A DNA stretch of 12,307 nucleotides from UBA6912 sp041611095 (GTDB taxonomy: Bacteria > Actinomycetota > Acidimicrobiia > Spongiisociales > UBA5794), in the NCBI GenBank assembly GCA_041611095.1, contig JBFINP010000081.1, positions 1-12,307 of the forward strand, given 5' to 3'. The translations under genes and the position numbers were made by a program. The notes below the pieces were generated by a model. That model did no database searches and had not been told where the DNA came from. It saw nothing but the letters and a program-made list of their open reading frames with translations. Below are positions 5,152 through 12,307 of this stretch, in pieces (position 1 is the first letter of the stretch; each line of letters starts with the position of its first letter).

Positions 5152-6759
5152 GTGAGCCACATCGGCACCGTCATGAAGAGCCGGTTGAGAACCCGGACGG
5201 ACGAGTACCGGGCCAATCTCGCCGCCATGGAGGCGCTGTGGGGAGAGGTCGCCGCCGAGATGGCCAAGGTGCCCACCATCGGCGGGGCCCGGTACGTCGA
5301 CCGCCACCGCCGCCGGGGCAAGCTGCTCGTGCGGGAGCGCATCGAGACGCTCGTCGACCCGCACACCCCGTTCCTCGAGCTGAGCCCGCTTGCGGCGTGG
5401 GGCACCCAGGATCCCGTCGGCGCAGGCATCGTCACCGGGATCGGCGTCGTGTCCGGCACCGAGGTCGCCATCACCGGCACCGACATGACCTACCGGGGCG
5501 GTGCCGCCAACCCGACGACGCTCACCAAGCTGCTGCGCCTCTTCGAGATCATCCGGGAGAACCGGCTCCCCACGATCATCCTCAACGAGGCGGCCGGCGC
5601 CGACCTGCCCCGCCAGGCCGACATCTTCGTGCCCGGCGGCGCCCAGTTCCGCCACCTCACCCAGATGTCGAAGGAGGGGATCCCGTCGATCACCATCGGC
5701 TTCGGCCCAGCCACCGCCGGCGGCGCCTACGTGCCGGGGATGAGCGACTACACGGTGTTCGTCAAGGGCCGGGGCACCGCCTACCTGGGCGGCCCACCGC
5801 TGGTGAAGATGGCGATCGACGAGATCGTCGACGAAGAGACGCTCGGCGGCGCCGAGATGCACTCGCGCACCAGCGGGCTGTCGGACTACCTCGCCCTCGA
5901 CGAGATGGATGCGCTGCGCATCGGCCGTCAGATCGTTCGCCACCTGCGGTGGCGGAAGCTCGGATCGGGAGCGACCGAAGCGGCCGACGAGCCGGTGTAC
6001 GACCAAGACGAGCTGATGGGTTGCGCCTCCGCCGACGTCCGGATCCCCTTCGAGATCCGCGAGATCTTCGCCCGGGTCCTCGACGGGAGCCGGTTCGAAG
6101 AGTTCAAGCCGCTGTACGGGACGCAGCTCGTCTGTGGCTGGGGTTCGATCTGCGGTTTCCCCGTCGGGGTGCTGGGCAACAACGGGATCCTGTTCTCCGA
6201 GGAAGCGAAGAAGGGGTCCCAGTTCATCCAGCTCTGCAACAAGACCGACACGCCGCTCGTCTTCTTCCAGAACATCACCGGGTTCATGGTCGGGTCGAAG
6301 GCCGAGCAGGGCGGGATCATCCGCAATGGTGCCAAGCTCATCAACGCGGTCTCCAACTCCGAGGTGCCTCACGTGGTGATGATGGTGGGTGCCAGCTACG
6401 GGGCCGGCAACTACGGCATGTCGGGCAAGGCGTACGATCCGCGCTTCATCTTCACCTGGCCCAACCACAAGATCGCCGTGATGGGCGGCAAGCAGCTGGC
6501 CGGGGTCATGGACATCATCGCCCGCAACGCCGCGGCCAAGCGCGGCCTCGAGATCGACGAGGAAGCGATGGCCGCCCAGACCGGGATGCTCGAGACGCAG
6601 ATCGACCGGGAGTCGACGGCGCTCTACGCCACCGGGCGGGTGTGGGATGACGGGATCATCCACCCCCGCGACACACGCACCGTGCTGGGGATCGCTCTCT
6701 CGGCGGTGCACTGCGCCCCGGTGTCCGGGGCCACCGCGTACGGCGTATGGCGGCATTGA
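5152..6759 (+). CDS. Acyl-CoA carboxylase beta (carboxyltransferase) subunit, MCC/GCC-like
   Basis: 535 residues, the usual length for the methylcrotonyl-CoA/geranyl-CoA carboxylase beta class. It transfers carboxyl from biotin to an enoyl-CoA gamma carbon. The N half binds acyl-CoA: ITGTDMTYRGG (about 107-117), NEAAGADLPRQADIF, and the oxyanion turn GFGPATAGGAYVPGMSD (183-199). The C half binds carboxybiotin: FFQNITGFMVGSKAEQGG and the second oxyanion loop GASYGAGNYGMSGKAYDPRF (413-432), followed by WPNHKIAVMGG. FQNITGFMVG and GAGNYGM place it with MccB/AtuC rather than propionyl-CoA carboxylases. GTG start set by GAGGAG at 5141. Its stop overlaps the next start (TGATG), so translation is coupled with the alpha subunit. 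The partner AtuA suggests an AtuC-like role, but substrate choice is unproven. Confidence 0.93.
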   Translation: MSHIGTVMKSRLRTRTDEYRANLAAMEALWGEVAAEMAKVPTIGGARYVDRHRRRGKLLVRERIETLVDPHTPFLELSPLAAWGTQDPVGAGIVTGIGVVSGTEVAITGTDMTYRGGAANPTTLTKLLRLFEIIRENRLPTIILNEAAGADLPRQADIFVPGGAQFRHLTQMSKEGIPSITIGFGPATAGGAYVPGMSDYTVFVKGRGTAYLGGPPLVKMAIDEIVDEETLGGAEMHSRTSGLSDYLALDEMDALRIGRQIVRHLRWRKLGSGATEAADEPVYDQDELMGCASADVRIPFEIREIFARVLDGSRFEEFKPLYGTQLVCGWGSICGFPVGVLGNNGILFSEEAKKGSQFIQLCNKTDTPLVFFQNITGFMVGSKAEQGGIIRNGAKLINAVSNSEVPHVVMMVGASYGAGNYGMSGKAYDPRFIFTWPNHKIAVMGGKQLAGVMDIIARNAAAKRGLEIDEEAMAAQTGMLETQIDRESTALYATGRVWDDGIIHPRDTRTVLGIALSAVHCAPVSGATAYGVWRH

Positions 6760-8759
6760 TGCCGATCCGGCGCCTGCTCATCGCCAACCGGGGCGAGATC
6801 GCGCTGCGGATCGCTCGGACCGCCGAGCGGATGGGGATCGACACCGTCGGTGTCTACTCCGAGCCGGACGCCCGAGCGCTCCATGTCGAATGGGTCGACC
6901 AGGCCGTCGCCGTCGGGGGTGCTACCCCGGCGGAGTCCTACCTGCGCGGCGACGCCCTCATCGAGGCGGCGCTCGCCACCGGGTGCGATGCCGTGCACCC
7001 CGGCTACGGGTTCCTCGCCGAGAACGCCGAGTTCGCCCGGGCGGTGATCGACGCCGGGTTGGTGTGGGTCGGCCCAGCTCCGGACCACATCGCCTTGCTC
7101 GGCGACAAGATGGCCGCCAAACGCATCGCCGCCGAAGCCGGAGTCCCCACTACGCCGGCGTACCCTGCCGGTGATGTGCCCGCCGACGCGGCGATGCCGG
7201 TGCTCGTGAAGGCCACCGCCGGCGGCGGGGGGCGCGGGCTGCGCCTCGTGCGCAGCCGGGACGGGCTGCACGACGCCGTCGTCGCCGCGGCCCGGGAGGC
7301 CGAATCGGCGTTCGGAGACGGAAGGGTGTTCGTGGAGCCGTACCTCGAGCACGCTCGCCACATCGAGGTGCAGATCCTCGGCGACCATCACGGCAGCGTG
7401 ATTCACCTCGGCGAGCGGGAGTGCTCGATTCAGCGGCGCAGCCAGAAGCTGATCGAGGAGACCCCCTCGCCGGGTATCGGCGCCGAGGCCCGCAAGGCGC
7501 TGTGGGAAGCGGCTCTCGCCCTGGCCCGCCACGTCGGATACCGCAATGCGGGAACCGTCGAGTTCCTGGTTGATGAGGACGGGACCATCGGCTTCCTCGA
7601 AGTGAACACCCGGCTCCAGGTGGAACACCCGGTGACCGAAGCCGTGACCGGCCTCGACCTCGTGGAGATGCAGCTGCGCATCGCCGCAGGCGAGCCCCTC
7701 CCCGTCGGTCAAGACGACGTGACCTTCGACGGGCACGCCATCGAGGGGCGGCTCGTTGCCGAGGACCCTGCGACTGGCTGGCTGCCCTCGGCCGGTCGGA
7801 TCACGGCGTTTGCCATCGACGGGCCGGTGCGCATCGATACCGGGGTGCGGGAAGGGTCGGTCGTGTCGACCGACTACGACTCGCTGCTCGCCAAGGTCAT
7901 CGCCCACGCCCCGAGCCGCGACGAAGCGGCGCACGTCCTGGGACGTGCCCTACGCACGGCCCATCTCGCCGGCCCCCGGACCAACCGGGACACGCTCGTG
8001 GCCATCCTCGAAGAGCCCGAGTTCCTCGCTGGCCGCACGACCACCGCCTATCTCGATGAGCATACGGAGCTGTCGGCCGCCGCCGGGCCCGAGGGCGATG
8101 AGCGGCTGGCGACCCTCGTGGCGGCGGCGGTGCGCCGCAAGGAGCGGAGCCGAGGCGCCGGCGCCGCCTGGGCGTTTGCGGCGCCGGGCTGGCGCAACCT
8201 GCGCACGATCGGGCAGCGCTCGACGTGGGTCGACGAGAGAGGCGACGCCATGCAGCTCGAAGAGGTCTGGAACTGCGACCGGGAGGCCGACGTGCTGGCC
8301 GGTTCTTGGCCCGAGCCAGGTGAGGACGGCTCGCTGCCCGCCGACCAGCGACGCACGGTGCAGGTGCGGGTCACGGAGGTCGACGAAAGCGGCGTCGCCA
8401 TCGAGATCGACGGCGTCCTGCGCCTCCATGCCACCACGGGCTCGCCCGCCGATGGCATCACCGTGACCGGGGCCGCGGGCGGCGTCACCTGGACCTGCCT
8501 GCCTCGCTTCGTCGACCGCGACGCCGGCGAGGCCGGCAGCGGCCCGCGGTGTCCGCTACCGGGTACCGTCATCGCCGTGCACCGCGCAGCCGGAGACGAC
8601 GTCGCCGACGGCGACCTGCTCATGGTGATCGAGGCCATGAAGATGGAGCACCGGATCGTGGCGACGGCGCCGGGGCGGGTCGTCGCCATGCGATTCGATG
8701 TCGGCGACCGCGTCGACGCCGGCGACCTGCTGGTCGAGCTCGACCATCCCGAGGACTGA
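6759..8759 (+). CDS. Acyl-CoA carboxylase alpha subunit (biotin carboxylase + BCCP)
   Basis: 666 residues from ATG 6759. An ATG four codons upstream (6747) is in frame, but 6759 gives the family N-terminus MPIRRLLIANRGEIALRI and the TGATG overlap. The biotin carboxylase domain spans about 1-445: ATP-grasp lysine and glycine loop VLVKATAGGGGRG (148-160), HIEVQILGDHHG, ERECSIQRRSQKLIEE, and the catalytic EVNTRLQVEH (281-290). A BT-like linker that should contact the beta subunit follows (about 450-590). The C-terminal biotinyl domain has EAMKMEH with the biotinylated lysine at 628. ATP-dependent carboxylation of this biotin supplies the beta subunit encoded just upstream. Related to MccA/AtuF. 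All key motifs are intact. The next gene begins two bases after the stop. Confidence 0.94.
   Translation: MPIRRLLIANRGEIALRIARTAERMGIDTVGVYSEPDARALHVEWVDQAVAVGGATPAESYLRGDALIEAALATGCDAVHPGYGFLAENAEFARAVIDAGLVWVGPAPDHIALLGDKMAAKRIAAEAGVPTTPAYPAGDVPADAAMPVLVKATAGGGGRGLRLVRSRDGLHDAVVAAAREAESAFGDGRVFVEPYLEHARHIEVQILGDHHGSVIHLGERECSIQRRSQKLIEETPSPGIGAEARKALWEAALALARHVGYRNAGTVEFLVDEDGTIGFLEVNTRLQVEHPVTEAVTGLDLVEMQLRIAAGEPLPVGQDDVTFDGHAIEGRLVAEDPATGWLPSAGRITAFAIDGPVRIDTGVREGSVVSTDYDSLLAKVIAHAPSRDEAAHVLGRALRTAHLAGPRTNRDTLVAILEEPEFLAGRTTTAYLDEHTELSAAAGPEGDERLATLVAAAVRRKERSRGAGAAWAFAAPGWRNLRTIGQRSTWVDERGDAMQLEEVWNCDREADVLAGSWPEPGEDGSLPADQRRTVQVRVTEVDESGVAIEIDGVLRLHATTGSPADGITVTGAAGGVTWTCLPRFVDRDAGEAGSGPRCPLPGTVIAVHRAAGDDVADGDLLMVIEAMKMEHRIVATAPGRVVAMRFDVGDRVDAGDLLVELDHPED
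8751..8754 (+). promoter_or_regulatory. Shine-Dalgarno site deciding the TTG start of AtuA
   Basis: GAGG lies inside the last codons of the alpha-subunit gene, 7 nt before TTG 8762. No ATG or GTG stands in this frame near the expected N-terminus; the first in-frame ATG (8821) would delete the conserved RIANGSGFFGDR segment. Confidence 0.6.
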
Positions 8760-8761
8760 TC

Positions 8762-10534
8762 TTGGCCCGTCCGATCCGCATCGCCAACGGCTCCGGCTTC
8801 TTCGGCGATCGCCGCTCCGGCATGCGCGAGATGGTCGAGGGTGGACCCATCGACGTGCTGACCGGCGACTTCCTCGCCGAGCTCACGATGCTCATCCTGG
8901 CCCGCACCAGCGCCCGCACACCCGGTGGAGCGTTCGCCCGCACCTTCGTCGCTCAAATGGAGGAGGTGATGGGGACGTGTCTCGATCGCGGGATCAAAGT
9001 CGTCACCAACGCAGGCGGCCTCGACCCGTCAGGCTGCGCTGCAGCCGTCACCCAAGTCGCCGACCGGCTCGGGTTGGCGCCGACCATCGCCTACGTCGAC
9101 GGGGACAACCTGATGAATCGCATCGCCGAGCTCGTCGCCGGCGGCGACCTCCAACCCTTCGGCGACGGGGCCCTGGGCGACCCGGCGGCCTACCTCACCG
9201 CCAATGTCTATCTCGGGTGTTGGGGCATCGCCGCCGCCCTGGAGCGGGGAGCCGACATCGTCATCACCGGGCGAGTCACCGACGCCGCCGTCACTTGCGG
9301 TCCCGCCGCCTGGCACCACGGGTGGAAGCAGGACGACTGGGACGCCCTGGCCGGCGCCGTCGTCGCCGGCCACGTCCTCGAGTGCTCGGCCCAGGCGACC
9401 GGCGGCAACTACTCGTTCTTCACCGAGATCCCCGACTACGCCGGCACTGGAGTGCGCTTCGGCTTCCCGTGGGCGGAGGTGGCGGACGACGGCTCCTCGG
9501 TGATCGGCAAACACGAGGGGACCGGCGGGCTGGTGTCGATCGGTACCGTCACCTCACAGCTGCTCTACGAGATCGGCGCGCCGGCCTATCTGGGACCGGA
9601 CGTGACGGCACGGTTCGACACCATCACCCTCGAGGAGATCGCACCGGACCGGGTGCGCATCTCGGGCGTCAAGGGGGAGCCGCCCCCAGCGAGGCTCAAG
9701 GTGGGGATCAACGAGCTGGGCGGATACCGTAACTCGTTCGAGATCGCTCTCACCGGCCTCGACATCGAGGAGAAGGCCGCGCTCGCCCAGGCCGCGTTCT
9801 GGGACGCCTGCCCGTACGGGCCCGACGATTTCGCCGCCGTCGTGAGTCGGGTCACCCGCACCGACAGACCGGATCCGGCGTCCAACGAGGAGGCGACGGC
9901 GATGTGGCGGCTCTCGGTCAAGGACCCCGACCAGCAGAAGGTCGGCAGGGCGTTCACCAACGCCGTGATCGAGACGGCGCTGGCATCGATCCCGGGGCTC
10001 TACGCCCTCAGCGGGCCACCCAGCGGGGCCGGACCCTACGGCGTGTTCCGTCCCGCCCTCATCGATGCCGCCCTGGTCCCACAGATGGTGCACGTGGCGG
10101 ACGCCGAGCCCTTCGCCGTCGAGTCGGTGGTGCCCGGCGGTAGCGTGGACGTCGAACCGGTGCCGGGCCCTCCGATGGCCCGTACCCGGGGCCGGATCGT
10201 CGAAGCACCGCTCGGCAAGGTCGCGGGAACCCGCTCCGGCGACAAGGGCGGCGATGCCAACCTCGGAGTCTTCGTTCGCAGCGATGCTGCCTGGTCCTGG
10301 CTCGACGACTTCCTCACCGTCGCCAAGCTCCGTGAGCTCCTCCCCGAGACCGCGACCTTCCCCATCGAACGCCACCGGCTCCCGAACCTCCGCTCGCTCA
10401 ACTTCGTCGTCCACGGCCTGCTCGAAGAAGGCGTCGCCGGCTCCACGCGCAAGGACGCCCAGGCGAAGAGCCTGGGGGAGTGGCTACGCGCTCGCGTCGT
10501 GCCCGTGCCCGAGGAGCTGCTCGGCTCGCATTGA
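8762..10534 (+). CDS. atuA: AtuA family protein (acyclic terpene utilization)
   Basis: 590 residues with the AtuA (DUF1446) domain followed by the AtuA-associated ferredoxin-fold tail. Typical features are MARPIRIANGSGFFGDR, then MVEGGPIDVLTGDFLAELTM near the start, and GRVTDAAVTCGPAAWHHGW mid-domain. DPDQQKVGRAFTNAVIETAL and SGPPSGAGPYGVFRP come late in domain one. The tail runs from about 480 to 580 with GTRSGDKGGDANLGVFVRSD. AtuA is required for citronellol/geraniol growth in Pseudomonas, but its reaction is not established. TTG start at 8762 chosen from the GAGG site and family N-terminus; longer readings of this frame would overlap the alpha-subunit gene by 200 bp. Third gene of the carboxylase operon, 2 bp after the alpha subunit, so coordinated expression is nearly certain. 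Confidence 0.92.
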   Translation: MARPIRIANGSGFFGDRRSGMREMVEGGPIDVLTGDFLAELTMLILARTSARTPGGAFARTFVAQMEEVMGTCLDRGIKVVTNAGGLDPSGCAAAVTQVADRLGLAPTIAYVDGDNLMNRIAELVAGGDLQPFGDGALGDPAAYLTANVYLGCWGIAAALERGADIVITGRVTDAAVTCGPAAWHHGWKQDDWDALAGAVVAGHVLECSAQATGGNYSFFTEIPDYAGTGVRFGFPWAEVADDGSSVIGKHEGTGGLVSIGTVTSQLLYEIGAPAYLGPDVTARFDTITLEEIAPDRVRISGVKGEPPPARLKVGINELGGYRNSFEIALTGLDIEEKAALAQAAFWDACPYGPDDFAAVVSRVTRTDRPDPASNEEATAMWRLSVKDPDQQKVGRAFTNAVIETALASIPGLYALSGPPSGAGPYGVFRPALIDAALVPQMVHVADAEPFAVESVVPGGSVDVEPVPGPPMARTRGRIVEAPLGKVAGTRSGDKGGDANLGVFVRSDAAWSWLDDFLTVAKLRELLPETATFPIERHRLPNLRSLNFVVHGLLEEGVAGSTRKDAQAKSLGEWLRARVVPVPEELLGSH

Positions 10535-10550
10535 CCCGTCGAACCGGCGG

Positions 10551-10575
10551 TAGCATCGCTCGCCCGCGGCGGAGG
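10551..10575 (+). promoter_or_regulatory. Possible -10 box and ribosome site of the M1 aminopeptidase
   Basis: TAGCAT (10551-10556) fits TANNNT. TTGACC (10531-10536), overlapping the AtuA stop, looks like a -35 but is only 14 nt away, shorter than usual. GGAGG (10571-10575) stands 6 nt before TTG 10582 and sets that start. Ribosome site firm, promoter doubtful; read-through from the AtuA operon is equally possible. Confidence 0.4.
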
Positions 10576-10581
10576 ACCCGA

Positions 10582-12307
10582 TTGACCGCACCCGACGACC
10601 ACCGGCTTCCCCGTGAGGTCCGGCCCGTCCACTACGACCTCTCGCTCGAGCCCCACCTCGTGGCGGCGACGTTCGACGGTCGAGTTGCGATCGATGTAGA
10701 CGTGCACATGGCCACAGACGTCTTCGTGTGCAATGCCGCCGAGCTCGAGGTTGTCCACGCGGAGGTGAGGGATGCCGGCGGACTGCACATTCCCGCCATG
10801 CCGGCGCTCGACGCCGAGCGGGAGCGCCTCGCGCTGCGTCTCGACGATCCGGTCGAGCCTGGCCGCTACCTAGTGATTCTCGAGTTCACCGGCGTGCTCA
10901 ACGACCAGTTGCGCGGCTTCCATCGGTCCGCGTACATCGACGAACGCGGCGCAGAGAAGGTCATCGCCACCACGCAGTTCGAGGCGGCGGATGCGCGCCG
11001 CGCCTTCCCGTGTTGGGACGAGCCCGACTTCAAAGCGACGTTCGAAGTCACGCTCGTCGTCCCCGAAGGCGCCACGGCGGTCTCTTGCTCGCCCATCGTC
11101 GGCATCGAGCCGCTCGAGGTGGGCCGGGAGCGGGTGCGGTTTGCGACGACGATGCCGCTGTCTACGTACCTGCTGGCATTTGTCGTCGGTGATCTGGTCG
11201 CCACCGAACCCCGGGACGTCGACGGCACCCCGCTGAGGATCGCGCACGTGCCGGGAAAGGAAGACCTCACCGGCTTTGCGCTCGATTTCGGGACCTTCGC
11301 TCTTCGCTGGTTCACCAAGTACTACGGCATTGCGTATCCGGGTGACAAGCTCGACCTGATCGCCATCCCCGACTTCGCCTCGGGAGCCATGGAGAACCTG
11401 GGCGCCATCACGTTCCGAGAATCGTTGCTGCTCGTCGATCCGGAACACGCGACCCAGGCCGAGCTGTCGCGAGTGGCCGAGGTGATCGCCCACGAGATCG
11501 CCCACATGTGGTTCGGCAACCTCGTCACCATGAAGTGGTGGAACGGGCTGTGGCTCAAGGAGGCCTTCGCCACCTTCATGGCGATGCTGTGCGTTGACGC
11601 CTTCCGGCCCGAGTGGGACGGCTGGCTCGCCTTCGCCGCCGAGCGGGAGCGGGCCATGGAGATCGACGGGCTCCACGCGACCCGGCCGATCGAGTTCGAG
11701 GTGCACACGCCCGACGAGGCCGACGAGATGTTCGACGACATCACCTACGGCAAGGGCGCCGCCGTCCTTCGCATGATCGAGCAGTTCGTGGGACCGGAGA
11801 CGTTTCGCGGAGGTGTCGCGGCCTACCTGTCGCAGCATGCGTACGGCACGACGGACACGCCCGACCTTTGGACGGCATTGGATGAGGCCTCGCAGCACCC
11901 GGTCGAGGACATCATGGAAACCTGGATCTACACGCCGGGACACCCGGTGGTCCACGTGGAGCCGCAGGCAGGCGGCTACCGGCTCCGCCAACGCCGCTTC
12001 ACGTTCACGGGTACGGGGGACGGGCACTGGCGGGTTCCGATGGTCATCGGGGGCGACGACCGGTCGGAACCGCTCGTGCTCGACGATGCGGCCGTGATCA
12101 CCGGTGATCGGCTCCCCAATCTCCACCACGGCGGAAGCGGCGTGTACCGGGTCAGCTACGCCGACGGACTCTGGAACGAGGTCGTGGCCTCCGCCCCAGA
12201 CCTGCGTCCTGCCGAGCGCCATAGGCTGGCGGGGGACACATGGGCGGCGGTGCTCGCCGGGACCCTCTCCGCAACGGACTACCTGCGTCTCCTCACCGGA
12301 CTCGCTC
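10582..12307 (+). CDS. M1 family zinc aminopeptidase (PepN/ERAP-like), N-terminal part
   Basis: 575 codons are present and the frame is still open at the right edge, so the C-terminal helical domain is missing. The protein trims N-terminal amino acids from peptides. The N-terminal beta domain begins LPREVRPVHYDLSLEPHL and includes TQFEAADARRAFPCWDEPDFKATF (about 131-154). The catalytic domain has the substrate-binding GAMEN (268-272) and the zinc site HEIAH (304-308), with the third ligand Glu327 exactly 18 residues on. The transition-state tyrosine is in DDITYGKGAAV (Tyr389). All catalytic residues are intact and there is no signal peptide, so a cytoplasmic enzyme is expected. TTG start chosen from GGAGG 6 nt upstream. 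It follows AtuA by 47 bp in the same direction; a housekeeping role unrelated to terpenoid breakdown is likely. Confidence 0.95.
   Translation, partial: MTAPDDHRLPREVRPVHYDLSLEPHLVAATFDGRVAIDVDVHMATDVFVCNAAELEVVHAEVRDAGGLHIPAMPALDAERERLALRLDDPVEPGRYLVILEFTGVLNDQLRGFHRSAYIDERGAEKVIATTQFEAADARRAFPCWDEPDFKATFEVTLVVPEGATAVSCSPIVGIEPLEVGRERVRFATTMPLSTYLLAFVVGDLVATEPRDVDGTPLRIAHVPGKEDLTGFALDFGTFALRWFTKYYGIAYPGDKLDLIAIPDFASGAMENLGAITFRESLLLVDPEHATQAELSRVAEVIAHEIAHMWFGNLVTMKWWNGLWLKEAFATFMAMLCVDAFRPEWDGWLAFAAERERAMEIDGLHATRPIEFEVHTPDEADEMFDDITYGKGAAVLRMIEQFVGPETFRGGVAAYLSQHAYGTTDTPDLWTALDEASQHPVEDIMETWIYTPGHPVVHVEPQAGGYRLRQRRFTFTGTGDGHWRVPMVIGGDDRSEPLVLDDAAVITGDRLPNLHHGGSGVYRVSYADGLWNEVVASAPDLRPAERHRLAGDTWAAVLAGTLSATDYLRLLTGLA

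Noticed and set aside
4368..6650. Long plus frame of 760 codons
   Set aside because: It crosses the antisense of the DinB gene and the beta carboxylase gene out of frame; composition is Arg/Pro/His-rich, typical of a GC-rich shadow.
5083..6756. Minus frame of 557 codons opposite the beta carboxylase gene
   Set aside because: Antisense of a fully motif-supported gene, with no recognisable domain.
8549..8761. 5' extension of the AtuA frame
   Set aside because: It overlaps the biotinyl domain of the alpha subunit, reads as Arg-rich shadow, and is not part of AtuA proteins.
10870..12222. Minus frame of 450 codons opposite the M1 aminopeptidase
   Set aside because: Antisense shadow; the plus-strand peptidase has all catalytic motifs.
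1..12307. CRISPR array, tRNA, rRNA or riboswitch
   Set aside because: No regularly spaced repeats, and no cloverleaf or conserved RNA motif noticed on reading.

Overview
The window reads as high-GC actinobacterial chromosome. Third codon positions are dominated by G or C, GTG and TTG starts are used, and a TIGR03084-type DinB-fold protein (an actinobacterial, mycothiol-era family) is present. An Acidimicrobiia-like host is only a guess. No RNA gene, CRISPR array, transposase or integrase was found.

Layout. The 5' end of an acyl-CoA dehydrogenase gene (1-674, minus, running off the left edge) diverges from a class I SAM-methyltransferase gene (720-1487, plus). Only 45 bp separate them, and both starts look leaderless. 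Next comes an island of about 2.7 kb. It holds one large gene (1678-4146) for an 822-residue polytopic membrane protein with a cytoplasmic-side alpha/beta-hydrolase core and an extracytoplasmic C-terminal domain. After the island, a TIGR03084/DinB-like gene (4257-5054, minus) diverges from a tight three-gene operon: acyl-CoA carboxylase beta subunit (5152-6759), biotin carboxylase/BCCP alpha subunit (6759-8759) and AtuA (8762-10534). An M1 zinc aminopeptidase gene (10582 to the right edge) follows in the same direction.

Main discovery. The island is bracketed by two imperfect direct repeats of about 96 bp (1446-1541 and 4208-4303; 85/96 identical by hand alignment). Each repeat is a copy of one junction: the 3' end of the methyltransferase gene facing the 3' end of the DinB gene. 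The methyltransferase and DinB genes were therefore once convergent neighbours, and the hydrolase gene sits in a duplicated junction. Over the central 72 bp all eight differences are silent: four in the methyltransferase frame and four in the opposing DinB frame. The two copies thus seem to have evolved separately as working gene ends before coming together. This fits homeologous (Campbell-like) integration, or an att-like site, better than a fresh target-site duplication.

Function. The carboxylase pair, AtuA, acyl-CoA dehydrogenase and DinB-like protein look like an acyclic-terpenoid or branched-acyl-CoA degradation cluster (Atu-like), in which a 3-methyl-branched enoyl-CoA is biotin-dependently carboxylated. 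The exact substrate cannot be read from sequence. The membrane hydrolase appears unrelated to that pathway and may be accessory cargo.
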